A stretch of DNA of 64,000 bases from Sporosarcina sp. E16_8 (GCF_017347095.1 NZ_JADPRZ010000004.1:150426-214425); one strand, 5' to 3'. Shown: positions 51,348 to 60,787, counted from the stretch's first letter. The notes: generated from the letters alone by a model not told the origin. Numbers and translations: made by a program.

Positions 51348-53157
51348 ACCGTTCGGCTACGAGCCGATTCTATCAAAGGAAGATATTAATGGCACCGGGA
51401 AGAAGAAAAAAGAGCGTGCAAGTAATTGGAAGTCAGTTCTTTTCCGGATTTGGAAACTTGTCGATGAACAGCGAGGACTACTCATTGCTGTGCTCGCACT
51501 TGTTTTCGTCAGTTCAGTCCTCGCGCTGCTTGGGCCGTTGATGATTGGGAAAATTATAGATAACTATATAATCCCGATGAAATTCGCGGGTTTAGGCGGC
51601 AGTATCGGGTGGCTTATCGCTATCTATATAGGCTTATCACTTGCGATGTATTTCCAAAACTATTGGATGGTAGGCATCGCACAACAAACCGTTTTCCGCT
51701 TACGGACGAGCTTGTTTGCCCATCTTCAGAAGTTGCCAGTCACATTTTTTGATAAACGGCAGCACGGTGAACTGATGAGCCGAATTACCAACGATATTGA
51801 AAACGTTAGCCAAACGCTGAACTCATCTTTCATCCAAGTATTTTCAAGCATCTTGACGCTGACCGGAACGTTTGGGGTCATGCTTTACTTGAGCCCTCTA
51901 TTGACACTACTGACGATGATCATTGTTCCAGTGATGTTCGTAGCGATTCGGTGGATTACGCGCCGTACGGGACCTTTATTTAAAGAACAGCAGCAAGCAG
52001 TGGGCGAATTAAACGGAATGATTGAAGAAACAATTTCTGGCCAGCGCATTGTCAAAGCATTTTCACAGGAAGAACGTGTAATGGAAGAGTTTGCGCAGAA
52101 GAGTGACCGACTTCGACGAACCGGTTTCTGGGCGTTGACTTACTCTGGTTTTATCCCCAAAGTGATGAATATGTTAAACAACGCGAGTTTTGCGGTCGTT
52201 GCAGGGGTGGGTGGATTGCTTGCGTTAAGAGGGGACGGCGTTGTAACGGTCGGGACAATCGTCATCTTCTCGGAATTTGCACGCCAGTTCACGCGTCCGC
52301 TTAATGATCTTGCCAACCAATTTAACACAGTGCTGTCGGCAATCGCGGGAGCGGAGCGGGTCTTTAAGATTATGGATGAACCGGTCGAGAAGGATGAGGC
52401 GACAGAAAATGAGGATAGGATCCTCAGGGGAGACGTCGAATTCCGCAATGTATCCTTCGGTTATGCAGTCGAAACGGACGGCTATACAATTAACGATTTA
52501 TCATTTCATGTGAAGGCGGGAGAAACGGCGGCATTTGTCGGGGCTACTGGCGCAGGGAAGACAACGATTATGCAGTTGCTTGCTAGGTTCTATGAAGTCG
52601 ATAAAGGAGAAATCTATATCGATGGTATTCCGATTAGCAAGTTGCCACGGAAAACACTTCGTAGCCAGACGGCATTTGTTTTGCAAGATCCATTTCTTTT
52701 TGAAGCTACAGTACTTGAAAATATTCGTTATGGAAAACTTGACGCTACGGACGAAGAAGTCATCAAGGCGGCAAAACAGGCCAATGCGCATAGTTTCATT
52801 AGTCGGCTGGAAGATGGCTATGACACTGTATTAACGGCAGATGGCGGCGAAATTTCACAAGGGCAGAAGCAGTTACTGTCAATTGCAAGAGCGCTTGTTG
52901 CAGATCCAGTAATTCTCCTTCTCGATGAAGCCACGAGCAGCATCGATACGGTGACAGAGCTAGAAATCCAGGAAGCACTCGATCGCCTTATGGAAGGCAG
53001 GACCAGTTTTGTTATTGCACATAGATTGAACACCGTTCGGAAAGCCGATACCGTTTATGTTATGGAGCAAGGAAAACTGATAGAGTTTGGAAATCAAGAG
53101 GAATTGATTGAAAGACAAGGTGTTTTTTACAATATGTTGCTTGAATCGAAAGTATAG
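51328..53157 (+). CDS. Heterodimeric ABC exporter subunit with catalytic ATPase
   Basis: 609-aa partner of the preceding subunit. A 55-residue N-terminal extension precedes six TM helices and the ATPase. Walker A is GATGAGKT, Walker B ILLLDEATSSID with the catalytic Glu, and the switch is VIAHRLN with His. Its signature is altered to EISQGQKQL. Together the pair gives one complete site (the other subunit's LSGGQ with this Glu and His) and one degenerate site, the known asymmetric design. ATG at 51328 with GAGGTGG upstream, overlapping the previous gene by 20 bp. The stop codon lies in the first bases of a repeat array. Confidence 0.9.
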   Translation: MLRAIRKPFGYEPILSKEDINGTGKKKKERASNWKSVLFRIWKLVDEQRGLLIAVLALVFVSSVLALLGPLMIGKIIDNYIIPMKFAGLGGSIGWLIAIYIGLSLAMYFQNYWMVGIAQQTVFRLRTSLFAHLQKLPVTFFDKRQHGELMSRITNDIENVSQTLNSSFIQVFSSILTLTGTFGVMLYLSPLLTLLTMIIVPVMFVAIRWITRRTGPLFKEQQQAVGELNGMIEETISGQRIVKAFSQEERVMEEFAQKSDRLRRTGFWALTYSGFIPKVMNMLNNASFAVVAGVGGLLALRGDGVVTVGTIVIFSEFARQFTRPLNDLANQFNTVLSAIAGAERVFKIMDEPVEKDEATENEDRILRGDVEFRNVSFGYAVETDGYTINDLSFHVKAGETAAFVGATGAGKTTIMQLLARFYEVDKGEIYIDGIPISKLPRKTLRSQTAFVLQDPFLFEATVLENIRYGKLDATDEEVIKAAKQANAHSFISRLEDGYDTVLTADGGEISQGQKQLLSIARALVADPVILLLDEATSSIDTVTELEIQEALDRLMEGRTSFVIAHRLNTVRKADTVYVMEQGKLIEFGNQEELIERQGVFYNMLLESKV

Positions 53158-53530
53158 AAAAGCGTAAGCGGCCTGCCTAAACGCGGCAGGCATAAGGCGT
53201 GCCGGCGGAGTGGCGTACTTTGCCACATAGCTGGTATGACTTATGACCCGAGCTAGGCGCTGGAGTCTAGACAGTATAGAAAAGCGTAAGCGCCTGGGTA
53301 GCTCGTGAAGGAAAAAGGGAAAGATCCGGAAGCCGCACTTTGGCTTTTGGTTCTTTCATCTTTTCCACAGCGAGCTAGGCGCTGGAGTCTAGACAGTATA
53401 GAAAAGCGTAAGCGGCCGTTTCAAAGGAACGCAGCCTAAGTACGCCACCTCCTGTGACAACAAGGAGGGATGTAGTTCAATCCCTTCCCACTGCATGACC
53501 TACATCCTGTATAGGCCTAGGCACCTGGGA
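53156..53530. repeat. Three units of the 120-bp repeat family
   Basis: Units start AGAAAAGCGTAAGCG at 53156, 53278 and 53400, an exact 122-bp period. The first two end with the same box, GAGCTAGGCGCTGGAGTCTA then GACAGTAT. Their interiors differ completely: the first has CAGGCATAAGGCG and CTTATGACCCGAG, the second a different fold-back, the third the CAACAAGGAGGGATG/AGTTCAATCCCTTCC module. The array begins within the stop codon of the upstream gene. Confidence 0.85.
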
Positions 53531-53538
53531 ACCGGGAC

Positions 53539-53585
53539 AATGGAAAAGGCTACAAGGACATTATCTCCTCGTAGCCTTTTCCATT
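53539..53585. terminator. Convergent terminator between the ABC exporter and yusW-like gene
   Basis: A perfect 15-bp stem (53539-53553 with 53571-53585); the sequence GGAAAAGGCTAC and its complement give T-rich flanks on both strands. Confidence 0.85.
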
Positions 53586-53589
53586 GCTA

Positions 53590-54069
53590 TTATTTCAAGT
53601 CTTCGATATCAAGCAACGTACCATCGTCAAAATCGACTTCAAGGTCAAACTTGGAGTAAGTTTCCAACCCAAACCACTGGAGAACCTTATCAATCACTTC
53701 TTGTTGGGGGGTATCTTTTGTGATTCGAATTTCTATAAACATTTTGTTCAGCTCATCCATCGCTTTATTATCTTTCAGTTTGACGTTCGTTAGTTTATTT
53801 TCATAATCCGCATTTGCTTTTTCGGCAACATCGTAATCAGCATCAATTGCATCTTTGCCATCGACATCGATTTCAAGATCGAATGACGTAAAACCAAATC
53901 CATTACCAGTTTCTATGGATCCACCGGCTTTCTCAGCCTCATTAATAATTACAGCATCTTCCCGGTTAGGTTTATCTGCATTTTTCCCGAAGTTGCCGCA
54001 TCCGCTCATCAGCAATGCACCTGTAATCACGATTGTACCCGCCATATTCAATTTTCTCAAAATACTCAC
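53590..54069 (-). CDS. YusW-like lipoprotein
   Basis: 159-aa exported lipoprotein. Signal with lipobox LLMSGC (Cys about 24), then an acidic domain with FTSFDLEIDVDGKDAIDADYDV and, near the end, TYSKFDLEVDFDDGTLLDIEDLK. The repeated FDLE-V-D-DG motif is the YusW/PF14039 type. Function unknown. Start is uncertain: GTG 54069 lies 2 nt after AAAGG, while TTG 54060 has a more usual spacing. Confidence 0.82.
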   Translation of the reverse strand: MSILRKLNMAGTIVITGALLMSGCGNFGKNADKPNREDAVIINEAEKAGGSIETGNGFGFTSFDLEIDVDGKDAIDADYDVAEKANADYENKLTNVKLKDNKAMDELNKMFIEIRITKDTPQQEVIDKVLQWFGLETYSKFDLEVDFDDGTLLDIEDLK

Positions 54070-54143
54070 TGCCTTTCGGATCTGTTGTCTTATCTATTAT
54101 TTTGCCTAATAAATCACTTTCTAAACAAAATACGTGTACAAAT

Positions 54144-54166
54144 AAAAAAACCGGCATTTTAGCCGG
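54144..54166 (-). terminator. Terminator after the DUF2804 gene
   Basis: On the minus strand CCGGC, a 6-nt loop, GCCGG, then T7. Confidence 0.7.
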
Positions 54167-54208
54167 CTAGTGTAAATAATGTATAATGTGCAATTTCAAT
54201 CCTATTAA

Positions 54209-55228
54209 TCACCATTTTGCGGTATGTTCTTCCGAAGTTCCAAGCATGTTGCGGATTTGTAGGGTGGAGCCGTCATGTAAGCGTACTGTCCCGTTAAAAT
54301 AACCGACTACTTGATGGACTTCCGTGCGTACGAGCCGTACATTCGTCATAGAAACACGTTCAAAAAAAGGCGTAAATGTTATATTTACGGTATCTGAAAA
54401 CTTTGTTCGGATTTTCCAAGGCATCATGAAGTTTTTATTGTTATATGTAAATAGAACATCCTCATGAATTTTAGTCATCAAACCATCAACGAACACTGCG
54501 TTTTCAGTCATGCCTGTCCCATCCGTCCATTTACCACCGAAATTAAGTCCAATGCGATGGCCACCAAGACGTTGCGATGCCATCGCCCAGTTCCAATCTG
54601 CTTTTCGCGGCCAGATACCTCTGCCATAATCGAGGACGGCAAAACTATAATCTGGATTGAAATCATACCGTTTGTCACCGATTTTAACGAACCCGGAAGT
54701 TGGCAATGAATGGTGCTTAGCTGTGAACTGGAAAATGTCCCTGCTCCTAGGTATAACAACATTCAACGATTCATCGTCGATGGGATGATCAATATGGAAA
54801 TCTGCATGCAGTACTTCATTATCAAAATCTGGGATCGTCACGGACAAATGCGTTTCGCCTTGAATATGTATGATCTGGACAGTTAGGTTGTCATTCACGA
54901 ATTTAACACCATCCAGCACGTTTTCGGGCATCTTCACATTACGCCCAAATGGAATCGTTATTTGCTTTTCATAAAACCGTTGCGTTTCATAATCCAAAAT
55001 ATAGACAAAGCAGACAGCTGCATAATCGAGATGGCTAATCGTTACGGAAAATAACAAATCTTCTCCGTACACACACCAATAATTCCACTTCTTCTTGCGC
55101 ATGAAGTGGTTCTTGAGATTGCTTTGGATGAAGGGCTGACGTGCGAAGCCGATTGCATCTGGATTCAATAACCCTTTGTCGTCACACAACGCAACGGGTT
55201 CGGTAATTTCTCTTTCTGCATGCTGCAT
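54209..55228 (-). CDS. DUF2804 family protein
   Basis: 339-aa soluble protein of the DUF2804 family, a beta-rich fold with lipocalin/AttH-like character. Landmarks are ITEPVALCDDKGLLNPDAIGFARQPF at the start, KKKWNYWCVYGEDLLFSVTISHLDYA, and the highly conserved LDYGRGIWPRKADWNWAMASQRLGGHRIGLNFGGKWTDGTGMTENA. No enzymatic role is established. AGGGGG precedes the ATG. Monocistronic. Confidence 0.9.
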   Translation of the reverse strand: MQHAEREITEPVALCDDKGLLNPDAIGFARQPFIQSNLKNHFMRKKKWNYWCVYGEDLLFSVTISHLDYAAVCFVYILDYETQRFYEKQITIPFGRNVKMPENVLDGVKFVNDNLTVQIIHIQGETHLSVTIPDFDNEVLHADFHIDHPIDDESLNVVIPRSRDIFQFTAKHHSLPTSGFVKIGDKRYDFNPDYSFAVLDYGRGIWPRKADWNWAMASQRLGGHRIGLNFGGKWTDGTGMTENAVFVDGLMTKIHEDVLFTYNNKNFMMPWKIRTKFSDTVNITFTPFFERVSMTNVRLVRTEVHQVVGYFNGTVRLHDGSTLQIRNMLGTSEEHTAKW

Positions 55229-55247
55229 ATAGACTTCCCCCTGCCTA

Positions 55248-55276
55248 TTGTCTTTTTCGAATCATATTGCTATACT
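55248..55276 (+). promoter_or_regulatory. SigA promoter of tRNA-Ala
   Basis: TTGTCT, 17 bp, TATACT; 20 bp before the mature tRNA. Confidence 0.75.
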
Positions 55277-55296
55277 TCTTATTGTATCAAAGATAC

Positions 55297-55369
55297 GGGG
55301 CATTAGCTCAGCTGGGAGAGTGCTTCGCTGGCAGTGAAGAGGTCAGGGGTTCGAGCCCCCTATGCTCCA
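55297..55369 (+). tRNA. tRNA-Ala (GGC anticodon)
   Basis: A full cloverleaf of 73 nt. Acceptor stem GGGGCAT/ATGCTCC, D-arm AGCTGGGA loop, anticodon stem CTTCG/TGAAG with loop CTGGCAG (anticodon GGC), T-arm AGGGG-TTCGAGC-CCCCT, discriminator A. The G3-T70 pair is the alanine identity element. The 3' CCA is not encoded. Own promoter and terminator. Confidence 0.97.
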
Positions 55370-55388
55370 TATAGTTTTAAAATACGTA

Positions 55389-55418
55389 GAACCCTTGATA
55401 TATAAGGGTTCTTTTTTT
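55389..55418 (+). terminator. Terminator after tRNA-Ala
   Basis: GAACCCTT pairs with AAGGGTTC, 7-nt loop, T7. Confidence 0.9.
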
Positions 55419-55578
55419 TAGAAATCATTAGTTCATTGTCATTTTATTTGCAAGCAAAATTAAAAACTTACTATTTCTTTACCTCTATGCTTTACTAGTA
55501 CTTTATAGTGGGAGTATATTGAAATATGGGAATTTAGGTAGAAATGAACTACTGTTTTTTTGAGAAAGGAAATTCTGA

Positions 55579-57108
55579 ATGGTCGGGGAAATTATATTGC
55601 CTTTTGATACTACTTTGGTAGAAGTGCTCGTAGATATGGTGTTTATCGTGAAAGTTGAAGAAGATTTTACCTTTACCTATGCCTTTTTTAATCACATGGC
55701 TCTTGAGAAAACCGACTTGGACCAAAATGCTATTGGCAAAACATTTAGCGAAGTGCATGATGAAGGACTTAGTATTTTATTGAACGACGAATATGGAAAA
55801 GTAGTGAACACTAACAAAACCAGGACTTATGAAGATTCCTTTAATTCACCTTCCGGAATCAAACGTTATTCTAAGGCTAGATTGACACCCTTATTCGACA
55901 AGGCAGGAGCATATACACATATTATTGCCGTTGTGAAAGACGTTACAAATGAAAAAGTTGCGAAACTGGAAAGTGAAGATTCTTGGAATAAGCTTGTTGA
56001 AAGTAAATCACGTTATCGCTCGTTGTTCGATAATAATACTGACGCCGTTTTTACGACCGATTTAAGTGGAGTTATTCTGAGCGGCAATACGGCTGTGGAA
56101 AAAATCAGTGGCTATTCGCTAGATGAATTGAAAGGTAGGGGACTTATCGAATTCCTTGATACAAATGACCCTATGTTTACCATTAAATCATTTCAACAGG
56201 TATTGGAGTATGGGCTTAATGATCATCGTATAACCTTACTTGAGAAATCAGGAGCAAGTGTCAGCTGCCTCGTCAACTTCACACCGATTGAAGTGCGGGA
56301 TAAAATCGTAGGCATTTATGCAATTATGAAGGATTTAAGAGAATTGGATGACATGAGCAATAAATTCTTTGAAAGTGAAAAGCATTTTCGAATCATTGCA
56401 AAGAATGCCCAGGACGTCATCGTGTTGATAAATGACCAGCAGGAGTATCTCTACGTTTCTCCTTCCAGTAACCAAGTTTACGGATACGATTCCACGGAAT
56501 ACATTGGGAAATCATTGTCTTGGCATGTGCATCCGGAAGATGTGTCTCGTATGGAACAGAATTTTGTACAAGCACTTCGGGAAGCAACAACATGCAGTAT
56601 ACGTTTGAGGATAAAGCATAAGTTGAATGGATGGCTTTGGTCGGAATTAAAAGCCACCCCAGTTTATGATGAACGGAATAAGTTTAAACATATGGTGATG
56701 ATTATACGCGATATTACGTTACAAAAAAAACATGAAGAGCAACTTGAGTATTTTGCATACCGTGATTTTTTAACGAATTTACCCAATCGTCGGTTTTTCA
56801 CAGATCAGCTACTAATGGAATTGGATCATTTTCGGAATGGGAGTAATGCTTTTACGGTACTTCTTTTGGATATCGACCATTTCAAGGGTATCAATGATCA
56901 ATATGGCCATGAAATGGGTGACTGTGTAATCGAGGAATTTGGTAGGAGATTATGTGGAAGTATACCCAAAGACGCTATTGCTGCCCGACTTGGCGGTGAT
57001 GAATTCATACTGAAATCGTTCGTTCGGGAATTCAAGGGGTTCCGAAAGGTCAAATGGAAGCCGCGCGTTCATCGGGAATGTCGTACACGCAAGCTATGCG
57101 ATACATAA
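55579..57108 (+). pseudogene. PAS-PAS-PAS-GGDEF protein truncated just after the GGDEF motif
   Basis: The frame is 509 codons, but only about the first 477 belong to the protein. Sensor/PAS regions cover about 20-130, 140-260 and 275-390 (SRYRSLFDNNTDAVFTTDLSGVI; HFRIIAKNAQDVIVLINDQQ), then a diguanylate cyclase domain from about 400 (YRDFLTNLPNRRFF) with an intact LGGDEF at 471-476. Right after it the sequence becomes the tail of an amino-acid ABC permease in another frame, and this frame ends in about 33 unrelated residues. The last third of the cyclase domain is lost, so activity is unlikely. ATG with AAAGGAAA upstream. Confidence 0.88.
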
Positions 57109-57359
57109 TATTACCGCAAGCATTTCGTCGTGTATTACCACCATTAGCGTCACAGTTTATTATACTAATAAAAGATTCGTCTTTAGTATCAGTAATTTCT
57201 GCGGCAGATTTAACGTTAAACGCAAAAAACCTCGTTGCCACATCGTTTCGTTCACTGGAAGTGTGGACGTTTGTTGCCGTAATCTATTTCATTATGACAT
57301 TCAGCTTATCGCTGATAATCCGGTATTTCGAGAAACGATTGTTATCTCGCGAGGTGTGA
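57003..57359 (+). pseudogene. C-terminal fragment of a polar amino-acid ABC permease
   Basis: In the frame closed upstream by TGA at 57000, the sequence reads TEIVRSGIQGVPKGQMEAARSSGM, the EAA loop of His/Glu/cystine-type permeases. Two TM helices follow to RYFEKRLLSREV. It is about 116 residues, roughly the last half of a 220-aa permease. The N-terminal half and any binding-protein gene are absent. An ATG at 57054 lies within the EAA loop and is not a natural start. The matching ATPase gene follows 30 bp later. Confidence 0.88.
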
Positions 57360-57389
57360 GTATAAGCTAGTAGTGAGGGAGTGTCGTTT

Positions 57390-58118
57390 ATGATTACCAT
57401 TAAAAACGTTAATAAATCCTTTGGTGCTCATCAAGTGCTAACGGATGTATCACTAGAAGTACCGAAATCCAACGTAATTGCACTTATTGGACCAAGTGGT
57501 GCTGGAAAATCAACGCTCATTCGGACATTAAATGCGCTAGAACCAATTGATAATGGAGAAATAATTGTGGATGGCGTTTCCGTTCACGACAAAAAAACGG
57601 ACATTAACAAAGCGCGCATTAATATCGGATTTGTATTTCAAAATTTCAACTTGTACCCATTCTTGACAGCGCTTCAAAACGTGACGATGGCACCGCTAAG
57701 GGTGAAAGGGATGAGTAAAGAGGCGGCCGAAAAGAGAGGGAAAGAGCTGCTTACCTCTCTTGGGCTTGGCGATAAATTCGATGCTTATCCTGGTAGGCTT
57801 TCGGGCGGACAACAGCAACGTGTTGCTATTGCACGGTCGCTTGCTATGGATCCACAAGTGATGCTTTTCGACGAACCGACATCCGCACTCGATCCAGAAA
57901 TGGTGACGGAAGTGCTTGATGCGATTCGTAAATTGGCACACGATGGGATGACGATGGTCGTCGTTACGCATGAAATGGGTTTCGCCAAAGAAATTTGTGA
58001 CGAAATCGTCTTTATGGCGGAGGGTAAAATTGTAGAAAAGGCTCCACCATCAAAATTCTTTACGAATCCAGATTCCGAACGGGCGAAGAATTTCTTATCT
58101 AAAGTGCTGAACCACTGA
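57390..58118 (+). CDS. Polar amino-acid ABC transporter ATPase (GlnQ/TcyN type)
   Basis: 242-aa ATPase with Walker [10 protein letters not shown]-loop VFQNFNL, signature RLSGGQQQR, Walker [13 protein letters not shown] and switch His in VVTHEMGFA. These fit the polar amino acid (glutamine/cystine) uptake group. All catalytic residues are intact. ATG at 57390 has GGGAG 8 nt upstream; the frame opens at 57381. Its permease is reduced to a fragment, so it has no complete partner in this window. Confidence 0.92.
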   Translation: MITIKNVNKSFGAHQVLTDVSLEVPKSNVIALIGPSGAGKSTLIRTLNALEPIDNGEIIVDGVSVHDKKTDINKARINIGFVFQNFNLYPFLTALQNVTMAPLRVKGMSKEAAEKRGKELLTSLGLGDKFDAYPGRLSGGQQQRVAIARSLAMDPQVMLFDEPTSALDPEMVTEVLDAIRKLAHDGMTMVVVTHEMGFAKEICDEIVFMAEGKIVEKAPPSKFFTNPDSERAKNFLSKVLNH

Positions 58119-58144
58119 TTTTCCAAGTGGTTTGGCTTTTTTTA
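58110..58144 (+). terminator. Terminator after the amino-acid ABC ATPase
   Basis: AACCACT pairs with AGTGGTT; a T7 run follows four bases later. The stem begins inside the last codons of the gene. Confidence 0.7.
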
Positions 58145-58242
58145 TTACCTGAACAATTTTATGCTCGCCCCACAGTTTCCTCAGGTTCAACGCATTCCAT
58201 CCGCTTCGTTTTCATACGTTTAATGAAAGGAGGAATTGGATC

Positions 58243-58728
58243 ATGTACAACAGGGAAGCGGCTGTTCGCTATGCGGATACGTGGTGGAATAGTCGTAATC
58301 CGGCATTTCCGGCATTCGATGTGGATTGTACGAATTTCATATCGCAATGTTTGCTCGCTGGTGGGGCACCCATGCATGGCTATCCAAGTCGTGGAAATGG
58401 GTGGTGGCTCCAAGGGGGGACGTGGAGTTTCAGTTGGTCAGTGGCACATTCGCTGCGCTGGTATTTAGCGACTTCAAAAAAGGGATTGACGGCAACACAA
58501 GTTGCAACAGCTCAGGAGTTAGGGCTCGGGGATGTCATTGCCTACGATTTTGAAGGGGATGGCAGATTTGATCATTCGACCATCGTCACCGCGAAAGATG
58601 GTTCAGAGCCGCTCGTTAATGCTCATACATTCAACGCGCAGCACCGTCACTGGGCATACAAAGATTCGTATATGTTCTCACCAAATGCAAAGTATGTCTT
58701 TTTTAAAATTAATGACCAATTTTCATAA
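58243..58728 (+). CDS. Amidase_6-domain protein
   Basis: 161-aa protein consisting almost only of an Amidase_6 (PF12671-like, NlpC/P60-related) domain. YNREAAVRYADTWWNSRNPAFPAFD leads to the nucleophile Cys29 in DCTNFISQCL. The partner His lies in FDHSTIVT, and a second conserved region is HTFNAQHRHWAYKD. No signal peptide is visible. Predicted to cleave an amide bond, perhaps in wall peptides. AAAGGAGG precedes the ATG. Confidence 0.85.
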   Translation: MYNREAAVRYADTWWNSRNPAFPAFDVDCTNFISQCLLAGGAPMHGYPSRGNGWWLQGGTWSFSWSVAHSLRWYLATSKKGLTATQVATAQELGLGDVIAYDFEGDGRFDHSTIVTAKDGSEPLVNAHTFNAQHRHWAYKDSYMFSPNAKYVFFKINDQFS

Positions 58729-58751
58729 TGACTATAGTTGAGTATATAAGC

Positions 58752-58794
58752 GTAGAAAAGCAGTCCGTCAACTAAAGACGGACTGCTTTTCTAC
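58752..58794. terminator. Terminator after the amidase gene
   Basis: A perfect 18-bp stem (58752-58769 with 58777-58794), 7-nt loop, with CTTTTCTAC at the 3' side. Confidence 0.8.
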
Positions 58795-59115
58795 TGTCGA
58801 GCCTCCAGCTCCTAGAGGCTCAGAGGACCACAGGATGTGGGTCACGCAGTATGGAGGGATTAATTCGCATCCCTCCTTATTACCGCAGGACGCGGCGTAC
58901 TTTGGCTGTGTTCCTTAATTTGCTTGTCAGGCTATAAAGGATTGTATTCCATCCTTCCCGGGCAAAGAACGCCGCTTGGGTCTGCAGGATGCAGGTCATG
59001 CAGTGGGGAGGGATTGAACTTTATCCCTCCTTGTTGCGACGCGATGTCGCGAACTTTAGGCTGCCTTCCTTTACTCGTCTTATGCCTGTCGCCCCTGAAT
59101 AGGCGCTTGCGCTTT
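58795..59115. repeat. 120-bp repeat family, reverse orientation
   Basis: In reverse complement this reads AAAAGCGCAAGCGCC at 59115, then CGACAGGCATAAGACG, and two copies of the CAACAAGGAGGGAT/ATCCCTCC module (about 58850-58890 and 59000-59035). It ends close to the amidase terminator and 8 bp from the degV stop codon. Confidence 0.75.
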
Positions 59116-59122
59116 TGTTCCT

Positions 59123-59968
59123 TCAGTCAAACCATAAAACAGCCAGCGTACCCTCTCCGGCATGAACCGCGAGAACGGAACTAATATCTCCAATTTCCAC
59201 TTCAAGATCGGGTATTTGTTCCATGATAAGAGTTTTTAAATACTCTGCCTTTTCTAAGACATTGCCTTGCATTAAATGAATTTTCGTTCGGCCAGGATGG
59301 TGGCCTGCGACTACTTTATCGACCAAGTATTGGAGAGCTTTTTTCTCGGACCGTACTTTGTCTACGGGTTGTAGTTCGCCTTCGGTCGTAATCTGGACAA
59401 TTGGTTTCACTTTCAACAAGCTTCCGATGAAGAATTGAGCAGCGCTCATTCGACCACCTTTGTACAATTGTTCAAGCTGTCCCATTAAAATATAGATATG
59501 CATCGTGCCGGCCATTTTCTTAAGCTGGGCTTCAATTTCTGGAACAGTTGCGCCTTCGTCTTGCATTTCCATGCCTCGTTCAATTAATCCGGTCACTCCA
59601 TAGGATAAGGAAAGTGAATCGATGAATGTAACAGGGAATCCAGAAATTTCAGAGCCTGCTATAGAGGAGGCAAGTGTCCCACTCATTTTACCGGACACGT
59701 GAACAGCAATTGCTTGTTCATACTGTTCCGCAATCACTTCGTACCGTTCGGCAAATGCACCCGCCGAAGGTTGTGATGATTTAGGGAATTCTTTAGCGTT
59801 CTTTATTTTCTCGTAAAGTTGCTGAGGATTCAAGTCGACACCGTCAACAAATTGTTTTTCACCAAAATGTATATTTAAAGGTACTGAAAAGAAGTCTGGA
59901 TGTTGACGAAGTTCCTCTGAAATGTATGCTGTGCTGTCTACAATCCAAGCAATGGGCTTTTTTATCAT
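59123..59968 (-). CDS. DegV family fatty-acid-binding protein
   Basis: 281-aa DegV (FakB-like) protein, which binds a fatty acid for phosphorylation by a FakA-type kinase. Early VDSTAYISEELRQ, the SQPSAGAF loop and GRMSAAQFFIGSLLKVKPIV are the family landmarks. The conserved Arg-containing and C-terminal His (AVHAGEGTLAVLWF) regions are present. ATG at 59968 with AAAAGG upstream; an ATG at 59980 lies inside that site. A FakA gene is not in view. Confidence 0.92.
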   Translation of the reverse strand: MIKKPIAWIVDSTAYISEELRQHPDFFSVPLNIHFGEKQFVDGVDLNPQQLYEKIKNAKEFPKSSQPSAGAFAERYEVIAEQYEQAIAVHVSGKMSGTLASSIAGSEISGFPVTFIDSLSLSYGVTGLIERGMEMQDEGATVPEIEAQLKKMAGTMHIYILMGQLEQLYKGGRMSAAQFFIGSLLKVKPIVQITTEGELQPVDKVRSEKKALQYLVDKVVAGHHPGRTKIHLMQGNVLEKAEYLKTLIMEQIPDLEVEIGDISSVLAVHAGEGTLAVLWFD

Positions 59969-60135
59969 GAATAAAATCATCCTTTTTCATTATAATATTT
60001 GCTGTTATTACTATACCATGGAAAGTAATAATCTTGTATTTTGAAAACATTAAATATGTGCGTATTCAGATGACTTCGCTAAAAATGAACAGTTAAGGTA
60101 TAATGGTCGAAGTATGTGTAAAGGGGAAATGAGTT

Positions 60136-60729
60136 ATGAATGAGCAAGCTTTGTCTGTCAGAGATGCGATTATTACGCGTCGTTCAATAAAGAACTTTAA
60201 CGGCCAGCCGGTTGATCCGGAAAATATTGCTGAAATGCTTGAAGATGCAGCATGGGCACCAAATCATGGCAATCGTAATCCGTGGCGCTTTGTTGTAGCT
60301 GCTGATAAGGGATATGTGAAATTCCTCGATATTTTGCGTGAATATGGTGTTCCGAAATGGAAAGAACTTTCGGAAGAAGATCTTGAGAAAAAAATGAAGA
60401 ATTTCACAGGACCTGGTGCAGTTGCATTTGTTATAGTTCCTGAGGACGTGCGTCAGAAAGAACGTCTAGAAGATTACGCAGCGGCGAGCATGTTCGTTCA
60501 GAACACACAGCTTCTCGCATGGGATAGAGGAATCGGTACATGCTGGAAAACACCCGGCTTCCTGGATAACCCTAAATTCAGAGATGAACTTGGCGTTAAA
60601 CCAGGCGAACGTATAATCAGTATGCTTCAATTCGGTTATTATGATGAAAGACCAAAGGCCCGTCCACGTAAGCCACTTGAAGAATTTGTCACGTATTACG
60701 GACAGGAAATCGAAGAAGAAGAAGCATAA
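60136..60729 (+). CDS. Nitroreductase-family flavoprotein (YfhC-like)
   Basis: 197-aa FMN-dependent oxidoreductase. The N-terminal RRSIKNFNGQPV FMN-binding motif, APNHGNRNPWRFVV and the C-terminal ISMLQFGYYDERPKARPRKPLEEFV fit the nitroreductase fold of the YfhC/YdjA type. Physiological substrate unknown. AAAGGGGAAAT precedes the ATG, and a TATAAT lies at 60099-60104. Confidence 0.9.
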   Translation: MNEQALSVRDAIITRRSIKNFNGQPVDPENIAEMLEDAAWAPNHGNRNPWRFVVAADKGYVKFLDILREYGVPKWKELSEEDLEKKMKNFTGPGAVAFVIVPEDVRQKERLEDYAAASMFVQNTQLLAWDRGIGTCWKTPGFLDNPKFRDELGVKPGERIISMLQFGYYDERPKARPRKPLEEFVTYYGQEIEEEEA

Positions 60730-60748
60730 TGGTATTGGGGTAGTTTTT

Positions 60749-60787
60749 GCTCGGATTGCATTTGTTAATGCAATCCGGGCCTTTTTT
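60749..60787 (+). terminator. Terminator after the nitroreductase gene
   Basis: GCTCGGATTGCAT pairs with ATGCAATCCGGGC, then T7. Confidence 0.9.

Noticed and set aside
57054..57359. Independent small permease gene starting at ATG 57054
   Set aside because: The family match continues upstream of this ATG to 57012 in the same frame, and the ATG is inside the EAA loop; it is a fragment, not a gene.
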